Positions 24,660 through 36,081 of a stretch of 64,000 nucleotides of DNA are shown piece by piece. The stretch covers positions 1,736,001 through 1,800,000 of the forward strand of contig NZ_CP069159.1 in the NCBI RefSeq assembly GCF_016811995.1, read 5' to 3'. The number at the start of each line of letters is the position of its first letter. Within the stretch, counting starts at the first letter, position 1. The DNA comes from Citrobacter sp. R56. GTDB lineage: Bacteria; Pseudomonadota; Gammaproteobacteria; Enterobacterales; Enterobacteriaceae. The notes below the pieces were generated by a model. That model worked only from the letters and a program-made list of their open reading frames with translations, did not search any database and had not been told where the DNA came from. The translations under genes were made by a program, and so were the position numbers.

Positions 24660-24683
24660 TACTGTATATAATCACAGTATAAT
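24660..24683 (+). promoter_or_regulatory. LexA (SOS) box overlapping the sbmC promoter
   Basis: TACTGTATATAATCACAGTA (24660-24679) contains the LexA core CTGT-N8-ACAG. It directly abuts and overlaps a perfect -10 TATAAT at 24678-24683, 12 bases before the sbmC start. LexA bound here would block RNA polymerase. This fits the known SOS control of sbmC in E. coli. Confidence 0.9.
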
Positions 24684-24695
24684 GGCGGAGGCATT

Positions 24696-25166
24696 ATGAA
24701 CTACGAGATCAGACAAGCAGAGAAACGCAGGATTGCCGGTTTTCACATGGTTGGACCATGGGAAAACACGGTAAAACAAGGTTTTGAACAGTTGATGATG
24801 TGGGTTGATGGAAACCAGATCGTGCCGCTGGAATGGATTGCCGTTTACTACGATAACCCTGATGAAGTCCCGGCGGAGAAACTGCGTTGCGATACCGTTG
24901 TTTCAGTACCCGCTGATTTCACGCTACCTGAAAACAGCGAAGGCGTGATCCTCACTGAAATAGTGGGTGGTCAATATGCTGTTGCTACCACTCGCGTTGA
25001 AAATAACGATTTCGCGACGCCGTGGTATCAGTTTTTCAATAGCGTGCTGCAGGATAGCCGCTACCAGATGTCCGGCAAACCGTGTTTTGAACTCTATCTA
25101 AACAATGGGGCAGAAGACGGGTACTGGGATATTGAAATGCATATACCGGTACAACCGAAGTCGTGA
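24696..25166 (+). CDS. sbmC: DNA gyrase inhibitor SbmC/GyrI
   Basis: 156-residue cytosolic protein of the GyrI-like/SOUL-type fold that binds gyrase and protects cells from gyrase poisons such as microcin B17. The family N-terminus [11 protein letters not shown] and the conserved [18 protein letters not shown] and [12 protein letters not shown] segments are present. The C-terminal [13 protein letters not shown] matches the enteric protein. A GGAGG ribosome site precedes the ATG. The LexA box just upstream indicates induction by DNA damage. Confidence 0.95.
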   Translation: MNYEIRQAEKRRIAGFHMVGPWENTVKQGFEQLMMWVDGNQIVPLEWIAVYYDNPDEVPAEKLRCDTVVSVPADFTLPENSEGVILTEIVGGQYAVATTRVENNDFATPWYQFFNSVLQDSRYQMSGKPCFELYLNNGAEDGYWDIEMHIPVQPKS

Positions 25167-25302
25167 AATTGATGTTTTAGGTGTTACTGCGCGGACGATC
25201 GCGACATTCGTTCATCCTGGATAAGATCTGTCCGCAGCAGTGATGTTTTCAGTGAAAAAGCAGGTACAATGCGTTCTTTGTGATTTCCAGATGGAGCCGA
25301 AA

Positions 25303-26361
25303 GTGCGTACTGATAAGTCGCTGAGCCCCTTTGAAATTCGTTTGTATCGTCACTACCGCGTCGTGCATGGCATTCGCATTGCGCTGGCATTTATCCTCAC
25401 GTTTCTGTTCGTTCGTCTGTTCCATATCCCGGAAGGCACGTGGCCGCTTATTACGCTGGTGGTCATTATGGGGCCGATCTCCTTTTGGGGTAACGTGGTG
25501 CCCAGGGCCTTTGAACGTATCGGCGGTACGATTCTGGGGGCGGCGTTAGGGCTGGTGGCGCTGCGCCTGGAGCTTTTCTCATTACCGCTGATGATTATCT
25601 GGTGCGCGGTGGCGATGTTCCTGTGCGGGTGGCTGGCGCTCGGCAAAAAACCGTATCAGGCGTTGTTGATAGGAATCACCCTGGCCGTGGTGGTGGGTGC
25701 GCCGGCAGGTGATATGGAGACGGCATTATGGCGAGGTGGCGATGTGATTCTGGGGTCGCTTTTGGCCATGTTGTTTACCGGTATCTGGCCGCAGCGGGCG
25801 TTTATACACTGGCGGATCCAACTGGCGCAGTGTGTCACGTCTTATAACCGACTCTATCAGGCGGCGCTTTCCCCCAACTTGCTTGAACGTCCACGGCTGG
25901 ATAAACACTTACAACAGCTACTTGGGGATGTCGTGAAAATGCGCGGCTTGATTACGCCCGCCAGTAAAGAAAGCCATATTCATAAATCGATATTTGAAGC
26001 AATTCAAACGATTAACCGCAATCTGGTCTGCATGCTTGAGCTGCAAATTAATGCACATTGGGCATCGCGCACCAGCCATTTCGTGATGCTGAATGCCCAT
26101 ACACTGCGCGAAACACAACACCAGATCCAGCAAACGTTACTGACGATTACGCATGCGTTGTATGAAGGAAACCCGCAGCCCGTGCTGGCAAACACCGGGA
26201 AGCTGAACGACATTGTGGCGGAACTTCGGCAACTGATTAATGAACAGCATAGCGACAGTGTGGCTGAAATCCCCATTCATGGCTATGTTTGGCTAAGCAT
26301 GGAAACCGCGCGCCAACTGGAGCTACTCTCGCATTTGATCTGTCGCGCATTGCGCAAATAA
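25303..26361 (+). CDS. yeeA: Inner-membrane protein YeeA (FUSC-like)
   Basis: 352-residue inner-membrane protein. The first ~165 residues hold about five or six hydrophobic helices (for example ALAFILTFLFVRLF and WPLITLVVIMGPISFWGNVV). The rest is a soluble, mostly helical domain, an arrangement typical of the FUSC/aromatic-acid exporter-like superfamily. The function is not established as far as I know. Three in-frame starts are possible. GTG 25303, preceded by GGAG (25293-25296) with 6 bases between, gives exactly the length of the E. coli protein and its N-terminus (VRTDKSLSPFEIR), so I prefer it to ATG 25291 or 25240. Confidence 0.88.
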   Translation: MRTDKSLSPFEIRLYRHYRVVHGIRIALAFILTFLFVRLFHIPEGTWPLITLVVIMGPISFWGNVVPRAFERIGGTILGAALGLVALRLELFSLPLMIIWCAVAMFLCGWLALGKKPYQALLIGITLAVVVGAPAGDMETALWRGGDVILGSLLAMLFTGIWPQRAFIHWRIQLAQCVTSYNRLYQAALSPNLLERPRLDKHLQQLLGDVVKMRGLITPASKESHIHKSIFEAIQTINRNLVCMLELQINAHWASRTSHFVMLNAHTLRETQHQIQQTLLTITHALYEGNPQPVLANTGKLNDIVAELRQLINEQHSDSVAEIPIHGYVWLSMETARQLELLSHLICRALRK

Positions 26362-26533
26362 AGAGCAGATAAGGTGAATGATTCTACTGCTGCTTCGATT
26401 CAGCAAGGAATAAGGGTATGATACGGAAAAAGGATAAAACCATTGTCATCTGCAACGGCTAAAAGTAATGTTGACCCTTACTTGTCGCGGTTGCTTAAAC
26501 GAATCCGAATCTCACATTATCAGGGGTGTAAAA

Positions 26534-26869
26534 ATGGAAACTACCAAGCCTTCTTTCCAGGACGTGCTGGAATTTGTTCGTCTGTTTCGCCGTAAGAACA
26601 AGCTGCAACGTGAAATCCAGGACGTTGAGAAAAAGATCCGTGACAACCAGAAGCGCGTGCTGCTGCTGGACAACCTGAGCGACTACATCAAACCCGGTAT
26701 GAGCGTTGAAGCGATCCAGGGCATTATTGCCAGCATGAAAACCGACTATGAAGATCGCGTTGATGATTACATCATCAAAAACGCAGAAATCTCCAAAGAA
26801 CGTCGCGACATTTCTAAAAAGCTCAAAGCAATGGGTGAAATGAAAAACCCTGACGCAAAAGCAGAATAA
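26534..26869 (+). CDS. yeeX: DUF496 family protein YeeX
   Basis: 111-residue, highly charged, largely helical cytosolic protein. Heptad-like stretches ([20 protein letters not shown] and [18 protein letters not shown]) suggest coiled-coil assembly. It belongs to the small DUF496 family found in enteric and related gammaproteobacteria; no biochemical role is known to me. ATG 26534 is chosen for the AGGGGTG ahead of it and the family N-terminus [14 protein letters not shown]. It is convergent with pduX, 33 bases away. Confidence 0.9.
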   Translation: METTKPSFQDVLEFVRLFRRKNKLQREIQDVEKKIRDNQKRVLLLDNLSDYIKPGMSVEAIQGIIASMKTDYEDRVDDYIIKNAEISKERRDISKKLKAMGEMKNPDAKAE

Positions 26870-26878
26870 TGCGTTACC

Positions 26879-26909
26879 GCAGTGAGGATCGAGGTTCGAT
26901 TCTCACTGC
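26879..26909. terminator. Hairpin between convergent yeeX and pduX
   Basis: Perfect 8-bp stem GCAGTGAG (26879-26886) / CTCACTGC (26902-26909) with a 15-base loop, overlapping the pduX stop codon. No T-run follows on either strand, so terminator activity is only a guess. Confidence 0.35.
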
Positions 26910-27769
26910 AGTTCAACCCCACCGTTGACCATTCTGAGTAAATGCTGTTCTGGCCAATGGCTCGTCAGTTTTCTTTCTGCAAGCGTCCATTGAATGTAAT
27001 CGACATCATGACGCTCCCGGTCCAGCATCAAACCGACAACGCTGCCGCTGTGCGCCACATTCACGCCATATAAATCGCACTCTTCAACAAGCGATAACAA
27101 CGCATTGAAGTCGGGTTTTGGCAGTAACATCTGGCTGGCGATGGCGCTCAGGGTCGCGGCTTCTCCCATTCGTCGCGGATTTTGCGTTACGCATGCTTCC
27201 TGCACTTTTTCCCAGGCTTGCTGCAAGGCTGCCGCGCCCGCGTGTAAACGATCAAGACGGGGAATACGGTGATAATCTGAGGTACGCAAAGTCACGGGGC
27301 TTTCGAGCACTAAAAGATCGAGCTGCGGTTGTGCTTCGCAGGCGATCTGCGTTGAAGCATCATTATGATCAAAAAGCGTAAGCTGGCGGAAAACGGTGCT
27401 GTCGGTCGGTTCGAGTAACACGCAAAGCTGCGCAAGGGTGGACTCATTAAGCGTGTGGCCCAGATGATGCGCAGTGGCAAGCGCCGTTGCCGCGATGTCT
27501 GCCGTGCTGCTGGCCATTCCTTTGGCGACAGGAATGGTGGAATGGACATCCACCCGTATCTCCTGGCTCCAGCGGGCAGGGTAGTCAAAGTGCGCAAGCA
27601 CTCGATCTACCATCGCGCGTGAAAGCGAACGTTCATCCGCCAGAGGCGAGCCTGAACTCACCTCGACGGTGCTGTACCAGTCGACAGGGCAGGAGACCAG
27701 CTTCTCACTGCCAAGAATCCAACCCTGAATAAGTTCACCGCATGACGCCGGGCATTGTGCTACAGCCAT
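26903..27769 (-). CDS. pduX: L-threonine kinase (B12 side-chain synthesis)
   Basis: GHMP-family kinase of 288 residues that phosphorylates L-threonine with ATP to L-threonine phosphate. CobD then decarboxylates this to the aminopropanol linker of B12. The GHMP glycine/serine-rich ATP loop is PVAKGMASSTADIAATA near residues 80-96. The N-terminal AQCPASCGELIQGWILG and the C-terminal NVAHSGSVVGLMLD are also family features. It is the last gene of the pdu operon, 92 bases after pduW. AAGGTG precedes the ATG. The Salmonella protein I remember is about 12 residues longer at the N-terminus, which may be an annotation difference. Confidence 0.95.
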   Translation of the reverse strand: MAVAQCPASCGELIQGWILGSEKLVSCPVDWYSTVEVSSGSPLADERSLSRAMVDRVLAHFDYPARWSQEIRVDVHSTIPVAKGMASSTADIAATALATAHHLGHTLNESTLAQLCVLLEPTDSTVFRQLTLFDHNDASTQIACEAQPQLDLLVLESPVTLRTSDYHRIPRLDRLHAGAAALQQAWEKVQEACVTQNPRRMGEAATLSAIASQMLLPKPDFNALLSLVEECDLYGVNVAHSGSVVGLMLDRERHDVDYIQWTLAERKLTSHWPEQHLLRMVNGGVELQ

Positions 27770-27861
27770 GTATTCACCTTTCTGATCAGCAATTCTCGGC
27801 GCATAGTGTCATGCTGATCGTGCTATTACCTTGATTTGCCGCAACTTGTGGTGATGCTTTA

Positions 27862-29513
<1,652 letters not shown>

Positions 29514-29517
29514 GGTG

Positions 29518-29868
29518 TCAGGTCCGGGTGACGGGGCATGAAGTAAAAAGCATCATTTCACTCAATACTCTCGTGACCTGTTTCAGCGCGTATTCAACGG
29601 CAGAAACATCGCCCGTCAACACAACGGCCCCTGTGAATCTGTCGAGAAAACCAATCTCTACGGCTCCTGACTTGGTGGCGATATCACAGGCGATAATGGA
29701 GGCCTCGCTGGGGGTGATGGTCAGAATACCGATGGCTGATACGGCATCCTGAAGCCCCAGTTTTTTAAATAAATCTTTGCCCGGATTGGCAATCAGATGC
29801 GCCAGCGTAACCTGCTTACCAGGGACATATTCCTGGATCATACGATCCGTCGTGGGTTGTCTTTCCAT
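29518..29868 (-). CDS. pduU: Microcompartment shell protein PduU
   Basis: 116-residue minor hexameric shell protein with a circularly permuted BMC domain, the EutS type. The N-terminal [20 protein letters not shown] contributes the small beta-barrel that caps the pore in this family. [20 protein letters not shown] and [13 protein letters not shown] form the BMC core. ATG 29868 overlaps the pduT stop as TAATG; the longer open frame upstream lies in pduT and is not used. Confidence 0.95.
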   Translation of the reverse strand: MERQPTTDRMIQEYVPGKQVTLAHLIANPGKDLFKKLGLQDAVSAIGILTITPSEASIIACDIATKSGAVEIGFLDRFTGAVVLTGDVSAVEYALKQVTRVLSEMMLFTSCPVTRT

Positions 29869-30422
29869 TATCCCTCCACAATCTGCCGCCACATGGCTTC
29901 ATGTGGACGAGGAATCACTGAGCGGTAGACCAGCAGCCCTTTTTCGCCCGCGCTTTCACTGGCAACGGTAACGGCGTTGTTAACATCAGAAACATCACCC
30001 GCCACCACCATGTAGCATTTACCACCGATGCCAAATGCCATATGTACCCGAACCAGCGTGACATTTGAGGCTTTGACCGCACGGTCAGCGGCGCTGATGC
30101 ATGCCGCCACGCTCCACGTTTCCACAATCCCGACGGCCTGACGCTTATCAACACTGTTCAGCCCGCTGATGGCGGGGAGCACGCTGGCATGAATATTGGG
30201 TAACACCAGGCTGTCGACGAGCATGTCACCGGCGAGTGATAAACCGGTAGCAATGGCTTGTTGCACCGCCCCCACATCACCGCCGATCATCAGTAAAAAT
30301 TTGCCTGGGCAGATGGTCTTACTGACCAGAAGATTCACGTTGGCGCTTTTCAGCATGGCATCGCCTGATTCCATTCCTTTAGCGATACTGGTGAGTTCTA
30401 AAATACCTATTGCCTGAGACAT
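29868..30422 (-). CDS. pduT: Fe-S-containing shell protein PduT
   Basis: Trimeric shell protein of 184 residues made of two tandem BMC domains (about 1-90 and 91-180). C38 in [20 protein letters not shown] is the position that, in the Salmonella protein, holds one [4Fe-4S] cluster at the three-fold pore, thought to pass electrons across the shell to or from PduS. It lies 2 bases after pduS. Confidence 0.95.
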   Translation of the reverse strand: MSQAIGILELTSIAKGMESGDAMLKSANVNLLVSKTICPGKFLLMIGGDVGAVQQAIATGLSLAGDMLVDSLVLPNIHASVLPAISGLNSVDKRQAVGIVETWSVAACISAADRAVKASNVTLVRVHMAFGIGGKCYMVVAGDVSDVNNAVTVASESAGEKGLLVYRSVIPRPHEAMWRQIVEG

Positions 30423-30424
30423 GG

Positions 30425-31792
30425 TTAACCTCTTACAACCGTAATGGCCTGGTCAGTGACGTCACAAACGATGCCGTCAATACTGGCGTGAATGGGCGCG
30501 CCTAATGCACCCGCGGGAACATCTGCGACACACTGGCCACGAACGACCCGGTCACCTTTTTGCACCTGCGGGAGGGCATTGGCACCAATATGTTGGCGCA
30601 GAAGCAGAGTGACGGTATCCGTCAGGTGCTCGGTTTCTGATAACGGTGCTTCGTGATACCAGTCGCTAAGACCCAGCTTAGTAATCAGCCGTTTTACCGG
30701 TACCAGCCGATATTTCGCCATTTCATCGGCAGGATTCAGCGGCCCCTCATAACGCAGGTTTTGCGCCCGCAACTCTCGCTTGAGCATGCGGTTAATTCGC
30801 ATTGGGGAGATGCCCACCGGACAGGCGACACTTTCACACACATTACATTCCGAACAGGTCAACGCGCTGAGCAACAGTTGGGGTGTTGCGGCTTGTTGAT
30901 AGTTCACCGCACGTACTAGCAGGTGTGGCGATAATTCATGGCCTATCAAATGCCGAGGGCACAAATCAGTACATGACCGACACTGTTCACAGACCGTTTT
31001 CGCAATGGAAAGCACCGTGCGTTCATCCTGCATACGCCGCTGGATCAGTGGGTGCTTTTCGGGCAATACCAGCAATCCCCCCGTGGTTTTGGTTACCGGG
31101 GTATCCAGCGTGGTGAGCAAATGCCCCATCATTGGGCCGCCATTGATAAACCCGGGGGAATCAATGGTGGCTCCCCCCGCCAGAGAGAGAACCTCACGCA
31201 ATGACATACCGATGGGGACAGTCAGCGTCTGGGGATGAGCCACGGCGCCATTAACCGTCAGAGTACGGCGTGTGACGGGAAACTGCTGTTCCACCGCTCT
31301 GGCGATATTCAGCACGGTCTGCACGTTATTGACGACGACGCCCACGCTGACAGGCAGAGCCGCAGGAGGGACGCGCCGACCTGTCGCCATCCAGATGGTC
31401 AGAACCTCATCACCTGCCGGATAGACATCCGGCAAAATGTGCAACCTGATGTCTGAAGGGAGAAGCGGGGTTAAGGCGGCGATGGCAGGTCGGTATTTTT
31501 CTTTGAGGGCAATAATGCCTTCACGGGCGCCGGTTGCTTTCATTGCGTATTGCACGCCACGAACCAGACGAGCCGCCTGTTGGGCCATGAGCTGTTGGTC
31601 GACCTTCAGCATCGGTTCACATTCTGCGGCGTTGACGAGGAAGATTTCCACCTGCGCCTGCAATTTGACATGGGCGGGAAAACCAGCGCCTCCGGCACCT
31701 ACCACCCCCGCAGCACGAACTCTTTCACGGATTGCCTGAGCATCGCAAACGATAAGTTCAGTGAATTCGAAGGCATTAGGAGACGTATTCAT
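30425..31792 (-). CDS. pduS: Cobalamin reductase PduS
   Basis: 455-residue flavoprotein with two [4Fe-4S] motifs, [15 protein letters not shown] and [18 protein letters not shown]. It has an RnfC/Nqo1-like N-terminal flavin domain ([20 protein letters not shown]) and a SLBB-type segment. It reduces cob(III)alamin to forms usable by the adenosyltransferase PduO, so recycling B12 inside the microcompartment. The C-terminus has biotinyl/lipoyl-like character ([14 protein letters not shown]). The ATG overlaps the pduQ stop by 4 bases. Confidence 0.95.
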   Translation of the reverse strand: MNTSPNAFEFTELIVCDAQAIRERVRAAGVVGAGGAGFPAHVKLQAQVEIFLVNAAECEPMLKVDQQLMAQQAARLVRGVQYAMKATGAREGIIALKEKYRPAIAALTPLLPSDIRLHILPDVYPAGDEVLTIWMATGRRVPPAALPVSVGVVVNNVQTVLNIARAVEQQFPVTRRTLTVNGAVAHPQTLTVPIGMSLREVLSLAGGATIDSPGFINGGPMMGHLLTTLDTPVTKTTGGLLVLPEKHPLIQRRMQDERTVLSIAKTVCEQCRSCTDLCPRHLIGHELSPHLLVRAVNYQQAATPQLLLSALTCSECNVCESVACPVGISPMRINRMLKRELRAQNLRYEGPLNPADEMAKYRLVPVKRLITKLGLSDWYHEAPLSETEHLTDTVTLLLRQHIGANALPQVQKGDRVVRGQCVADVPAGALGAPIHASIDGIVCDVTDQAITVVRG

Positions 31793-32901
31793 ATCAATTC
31801 CTCCAACAACGCTTGAATAGCGCTGGCGTCAGTGGGACGCGGATTAGTTTTTAACGTGACATCTGCCAGTGCAGCCTGAACCATGGCAGGTATTCGCTGG
31901 GAATACTCCGTTTTACCATCAGTCAGCACTTCGGAAAAAGAAGGAATGGCGCATTGTCTTATGAGTTGTTCAATACTGCGAATCAGCGCATTCAACCCTG
32001 TGATATCGTTCGCATTGTCCGGACATAACTGACAAGCTTTCGCGAATCTTACGTACCGCTTTGCCGCTCGCGGATCCTGCGCATTAAAACGAATGACTGA
32101 GGTAAGTAGCAGCGCATTGGCCAGTCCATGAGCGAGGTGAAATTGGCCTCCCAACTGGTGTGCGATGGCATGGTTAAGCCCCAGACCGGCCTGGCTAAAC
32201 GCCATGCCAGCCAGGGTTGACGCGTTGTGCATTTTCCCACGTGTCGCCAGACAATCCCCTTTTTTAACGGCTACGGGCAGATACTGAAAAACGATTTGCG
32301 CGGCTTTTTCCGCCAGTGCGTCAGTAAAATCGCTGGCCCGTGATGAAACATAGGCCTCAAGGGCATGGGTTAATACGTCCATACCGGTATTGGCGGTGAT
32401 ATTTGCGGGGACGCTGACGACCAGTCGGGGATCGAGGATCGCCATATCCGGATAGAGCGCATTGTTGAACAGCGGGTATTTAATCCCTTTATCGGGATCG
32501 CTTATCACACACGCGCTGGTGACTTCAGACCCGGTGCCGCTGGTGGTTGGAATGGCAACACAGGTTTCGATTTCAATACCAAACTGGCGGCTGAACCAGA
32601 CGATGGCTTTGGCGGCGTCAAGCGCTGAACCGCCACCAAAACCCATTACGATATCGGGGCGCAGGGACTGCATTTGCGCAATCCCTTGCACGACGGTGCT
32701 GATGGTGGGGTCTGGCGTTATCTCACTAAACACGCTGATGCGATTACTGTCAGGTAAAGTTTCTCGCAGCGTGTCGATAAGCGGTGAACGCGCGAGAAAA
32801 CCATCGCAAATAATCCAGATATGCTTATTCGTAAAGCGCTTCAGCACGTCCAGACTGCCCTGGCCGCTGTACAAACGGGTTTGCAGTGAAAAGGTATTCA
32901 T
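31789..32901 (-). CDS. pduQ: 1-propanol dehydrogenase PduQ
   Basis: Iron-dependent (family III) alcohol dehydrogenase of 370 residues. It reduces propionaldehyde to 1-propanol and regenerates NAD+ for PduP inside the microcompartment. GFGGGSALDAAKAIVW is the NAD-binding loop. The iron ligands lie in GLNHAIAHQLGGQFHLAHG. The ATG at 32901 follows GAGG; the in-frame GTG one codon upstream is less likely. Confidence 0.95.
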   Translation of the reverse strand: MNTFSLQTRLYSGQGSLDVLKRFTNKHIWIICDGFLARSPLIDTLRETLPDSNRISVFSEITPDPTISTVVQGIAQMQSLRPDIVMGFGGGSALDAAKAIVWFSRQFGIEIETCVAIPTTSGTGSEVTSACVISDPDKGIKYPLFNNALYPDMAILDPRLVVSVPANITANTGMDVLTHALEAYVSSRASDFTDALAEKAAQIVFQYLPVAVKKGDCLATRGKMHNASTLAGMAFSQAGLGLNHAIAHQLGGQFHLAHGLANALLLTSVIRFNAQDPRAAKRYVRFAKACQLCPDNANDITGLNALIRSIEQLIRQCAIPSFSEVLTDGKTEYSQRIPAMVQAALADVTLKTNPRPTDASAIQALLEELI

Positions 32902-32911
32902 CACAACCTCA

Positions 32912-34297
32912 TTAACGGATTGAAAAACCGTTTGTCAGTACGCAGCGACGGGACCGCGCGAATGTTTTGGCTGAGGTTGTCCCTTCACCCGTTGGCGTGG
33001 CAATCGTAAAGGTGGTGAACCCTTCGCCTCCAACGCCGATTCCCGCATAGGACGGACCGTTTTTCACAAAAATAGAGGTCTGCAATGTGCGGGCTGCCAG
33101 GTTCAGACGTGAAACATTCTGCGAGTGCATAATGGCGGTATGGTGCAGGCCTTCTTCGACTTTGATGGCCAGCGTCAGTGCGCTGTCGAAGTCCTTCACT
33201 TTCACGATGGGCAACATCGGCATCAGTTGTTCGCAGGTAACCCAGGCATCGTTCGCGTCTACGACGGCGATCAGCAAGCGTGTTTTTTTGGCGGGAACCG
33301 TGATACCGGAGGCTTCCAGCATGGTTTCGGGGCTTTTGCCAACCAGTTTTTTATTGGCCTGACCTTCCGGAAGGCAGGTCGCACGGAGCTTATCCGTTTC
33401 TGCCGGGGTGAGGAGCATCGCGCCAAAGCTCTGCATTTGTTGGATCAGGTTGTCGGCAACGGACTCCACGACGATCAGGCTCTTTTCTGCAATGCAGGGC
33501 AGGTTGTAATCGAACGAGGCGCCATTAATGATATCTTCCGCAGCCTTCACTAAATCAGCAGTTTCATCGACGATGCAGGGGGGATTTCCCGCGCCTGCGC
33601 CAATGACTTTTTTGCCACTTTTCATCCCCATCGCCACGATACCAGGACCGCCGGTGATCGCCAGTACCGCAATGTGAGGGTGTGCCATCATTTGCTGGGT
33701 TGCTTCAAACGTGGGTTCTGCGACAGTGACGACCAGATTGCGGATCCCACAACTGCGGAACGCTATCTCCTCAATCATGCTGATCAATTTAAGGGAGACG
33801 TTTTTGGCCCCTGGATGCGGACTGAAATAAACGCTGTTTCCCGCCGCCAGCATGCTGATGCTGTTATTGATGATGGTTTCGGTTGGGTTGGTGCAGGGGG
33901 CGACGGAACCGATAACGCCAAACGGCGAGTATTCGAATAGCACCATGCCGCCATCGCCTGTCAACGCCGTGGTGGTGAGATCTTCAATGCCCGGTGTGTT
34001 TTCCAGAGCGGCTTTATTCTTGAGGAACTTGTCCTCTTTATTGCCCATTCCGGTTTCTACCGCGCTCTCTTGCGCAAGCGTCGCAAGGTGCGAATTGAGC
34101 TCTTCACGAATTGCGCTGATAATGGCGCTTCGGGTTTTTAGCGGGCACTGCTGATAACGTAAGAATGCCTGGTGTGCGGCGTTGATTGCCTCATCAACTG
34201 ACTGAAAGATACCATTCCCTTTTACGTCCGCGCTGGTGGGCGCTAACTGTTCGCTCAGAATGGTTCGGATGAGGGTTTCCAGCTCAGAAGTATTCAT
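32912..34297 (-). CDS. pduP: CoA-acylating propionaldehyde dehydrogenase
   Basis: 461-residue aldehyde dehydrogenase that converts propionaldehyde, CoA and NAD+ to propionyl-CoA in the compartment lumen. Catalytic C268 lies in FDYNLPCIAEKS; TGGPGIVAMGMKSGKK and GAGAGNPPCIVDETAD are NAD-site segments. The N-terminal ~18 residues (MNTSELETLIRTILSEQL) form the amphipathic encapsulation helix that targets the enzyme to the shell in Salmonella. A linker precedes the catalytic domain from about residue 30. The start overlaps pduO by 4 bases. Confidence 0.97.
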   Translation of the reverse strand: MNTSELETLIRTILSEQLAPTSADVKGNGIFQSVDEAINAAHQAFLRYQQCPLKTRSAIISAIREELNSHLATLAQESAVETGMGNKEDKFLKNKAALENTPGIEDLTTTALTGDGGMVLFEYSPFGVIGSVAPCTNPTETIINNSISMLAAGNSVYFSPHPGAKNVSLKLISMIEEIAFRSCGIRNLVVTVAEPTFEATQQMMAHPHIAVLAITGGPGIVAMGMKSGKKVIGAGAGNPPCIVDETADLVKAAEDIINGASFDYNLPCIAEKSLIVVESVADNLIQQMQSFGAMLLTPAETDKLRATCLPEGQANKKLVGKSPETMLEASGITVPAKKTRLLIAVVDANDAWVTCEQLMPMLPIVKVKDFDSALTLAIKVEEGLHHTAIMHSQNVSRLNLAARTLQTSIFVKNGPSYAGIGVGGEGFTTFTIATPTGEGTTSAKTFARSRRCVLTNGFSIR

Positions 34298-35301
34298 TGA
34301 TGTGTTCTCACGTTAATAGCCGCAATGGCGGTTTGTGCAATTTCCATGTCCTGTTCAACGCTACCGCCGCTGATCCCAAGACCCCCAATCAGTACACCGT
34401 CACGCCATAGCGCATATCCGCCGCCAAACGTCACCACTTTGCCTTGCAGATGACTTTCCAGACCATAAAGCGCCGCGCCGGGCTGAACCGCAGCGGAAAG
34501 TTCATGGGTCGCTGTTTTCATCGCGACAGCCGTCCATGCTTTCTTCGGTGCCAGTTCACTGCTCACTAATAGAGCATCCGGCATACGCCAGGTCACTGTT
34601 TCCACTCCGTGGGCGTCAACAATGCTGACGACAACAGGCACCTGTAATTCTTGTGCCCGTTCAACGGCTGAACGGGTTAACTGATGAAGCTCCTGAAATG
34701 AGAGGGACATTGCGGATTCCTTCATGGAGGGGGCGTGACCAGAAGCCAGATAACGCTTTGCCACTTCCCGAATAATGTTGCTTTGATGAGCATCGTGATC
34801 TTCGGCGCGCGCGAGGGCATACAAACAATCTGAAAGTCGGTTGATGTAGCGCATCAGTACATGCCTGACCGCGACGCCTTCAGACAACTCCACCAGACGT
34901 CGCTCTGCGCGACGCGCTAACGTCCGCGCAAAGTGCAATCGGCTCGCCGCCTCGCACCGACCCGGCAGAATAAAGCTGTGCAAGGGGGGGACGCGGCCCA
35001 TCGCGGTATCAATAGCGATTTCAAGTGCGGTAATTTCTTCAGAACTGATATAACGCTGCCCTGATGCCGGTTGTTCGCTTTCACTGGCAAGCTCTGCGCT
35101 AAACCAGAAGATCTGTAACTGAATAGATTCCAGCAGCGTGCGATGTTGCGCACTGGCGCAAGCACATACACACAGACTCAGCACGGCATTAAGTTCATCC
35201 AGCGCTCCGTAAGCTTCAACTCGCGGATGGGTTTTACTGACGCGTTGGCCGGTAAACAGGGCGGTGGTTCCGGCATCACCTGTTCGGGTATAAATCGCCA
35301 T
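34294..35301 (-). CDS. pduO: Cob(I)alamin adenosyltransferase PduO with HbpS-like domain
   Basis: Two-domain protein of about 335 residues. The N-terminal ~185 residues are a PduO-type ATP:cob(I)alamin adenosyltransferase (AIYTRTGDAGTTALFTGQR, ATP site; RCEAASRLHFARTLARRAER). The C-terminal ~145 residues are a GlcG/HbpS-like domain (LVSSELAPKKAWTAVAMKT, GGVLIGGLGISGG-like end), which binds heme or cobinamide in related proteins. It makes adenosylcobalamin for the diol dehydratase. Two adjacent ATGs exist; the second is used because the GGGGG sequence is too close to the first. Confidence 0.95.
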   Translation of the reverse strand: MAIYTRTGDAGTTALFTGQRVSKTHPRVEAYGALDELNAVLSLCVCACASAQHRTLLESIQLQIFWFSAELASESEQPASGQRYISSEEITALEIAIDTAMGRVPPLHSFILPGRCEAASRLHFARTLARRAERRLVELSEGVAVRHVLMRYINRLSDCLYALARAEDHDAHQSNIIREVAKRYLASGHAPSMKESAMSLSFQELHQLTRSAVERAQELQVPVVVSIVDAHGVETVTWRMPDALLVSSELAPKKAWTAVAMKTATHELSAAVQPGAALYGLESHLQGKVVTFGGGYALWRDGVLIGGLGISGGSVEQDMEIAQTAIAAINVRTHQ

Positions 35302-35310
35302 CATTCCCCC

Positions 35311-35586
35311 TTAACGAGATACCGTGTCGACGATGCCGACAATGGCCAGGTCTATGGCCTCATTGGGACCGCTGAAAACATGTCTGGCGCTGGAGCCGCT
35401 GCTGAGCAACACTAACTCGCCAATGCCAGCCCCTACGGAATCAACCGCCACTTCATCACCTGTGGTGGGGTGTGAGGGCAGTTCCCCATCGGCACAGACC
35501 CGACGTACCAGCAGGAGCTTTTTCCCCACCAGAGACGGTGATTTTTGTGTGGATACCACCGCGCCTGTAACGCGTGCCAGATGCAT
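35311..35586 (-). CDS. pduN: Pentameric vertex shell protein PduN
   Basis: 91-residue member of the EutN/CcmL family, which forms pentamers that close the vertices of the polyhedral shell. Family features are the N-terminal [19 protein letters not shown], the loop [20 protein letters not shown] and the C-terminal [12 protein letters not shown]. It is essential for well-formed compartments in Salmonella. It lies 3 bases after pduM. Confidence 0.96.
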   Translation of the reverse strand: MHLARVTGAVVSTQKSPSLVGKKLLLVRRVCADGELPSHPTTGDEVAVDSVGAGIGELVLLSSGSSARHVFSGPNEAIDLAIVGIVDTVSR

Positions 35587-35589
35587 GGT

Positions 35590-36081
35590 TCACTCCTGTT
35601 TAATGAGATGAATATTGCGTGTGCCTGCGGCTTCTCGAGCCAGTGTGGTAATGACACATTGACGATGCAGCACCAGCAATACGCTGGGGAGGCGAGCCAC
35701 GTCGGCATAACTTAAAAGATTGACCGGGTGCAGGATGACGGTCTGCCCCAGCTCATCACTGAATGCCAGAGGCAGGCGTGCCAGTTTTTTCACCGGTAAC
35801 GCCGGTAACAAACGACGCTGCACTGACAGCTGTACGCGGAGTCCAAATGCCAGCGCCTCGTGGATCATGACCGCCGTTGTATTTGACGAATCGTTCTGCG
35901 CAAGTTGCTCCAGTAATGGCAGGTCAACCTGATGAACATGCAAAGATGAATGCTGGCAAAACAGTGTCCGGGCATCGATTTCCCGTAGTTGCGCGGCGCT
36001 GAGCGTGACCGTACTGTCAGCACGACGCAGCAGACGAGCAACGACCTCCTCGACGGTACGCTGCACCAGTTCGCCGTTCAT
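35590..36081 (-). CDS. pduM: Microcompartment assembly protein PduM
   Basis: 163-residue protein known in Salmonella to be needed for proper microcompartment structure; its exact biochemical role is unclear. The N-terminal LVQRTVEEVVARLLRRADST forms an amphipathic helix like those that direct enzymes to the shell. The rest is a compact alpha/beta domain with no catalytic motif I recognise. The ATG overlaps the pduL stop (ATGA). Confidence 0.92.
   Translation of the reverse strand: MNGELVQRTVEEVVARLLRRADSTVTLSAAQLREIDARTLFCQHSSLHVHQVDLPLLEQLAQNDSSNTTAVMIHEALAFGLRVQLSVQRRLLPALPVKKLARLPLAFSDELGQTVILHPVNLLSYADVARLPSVLLVLHRQCVITTLAREAAGTRNIHLIKQE

Noticed and set aside
26870-26910. tRNA T-arm-like sequence (GAGGTTCGATTCTC) between yeeX and pduX
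   Set aside because: No acceptor stem, D-arm or anticodon arm can be folded around it; it is the loop of a simple inverted repeat.
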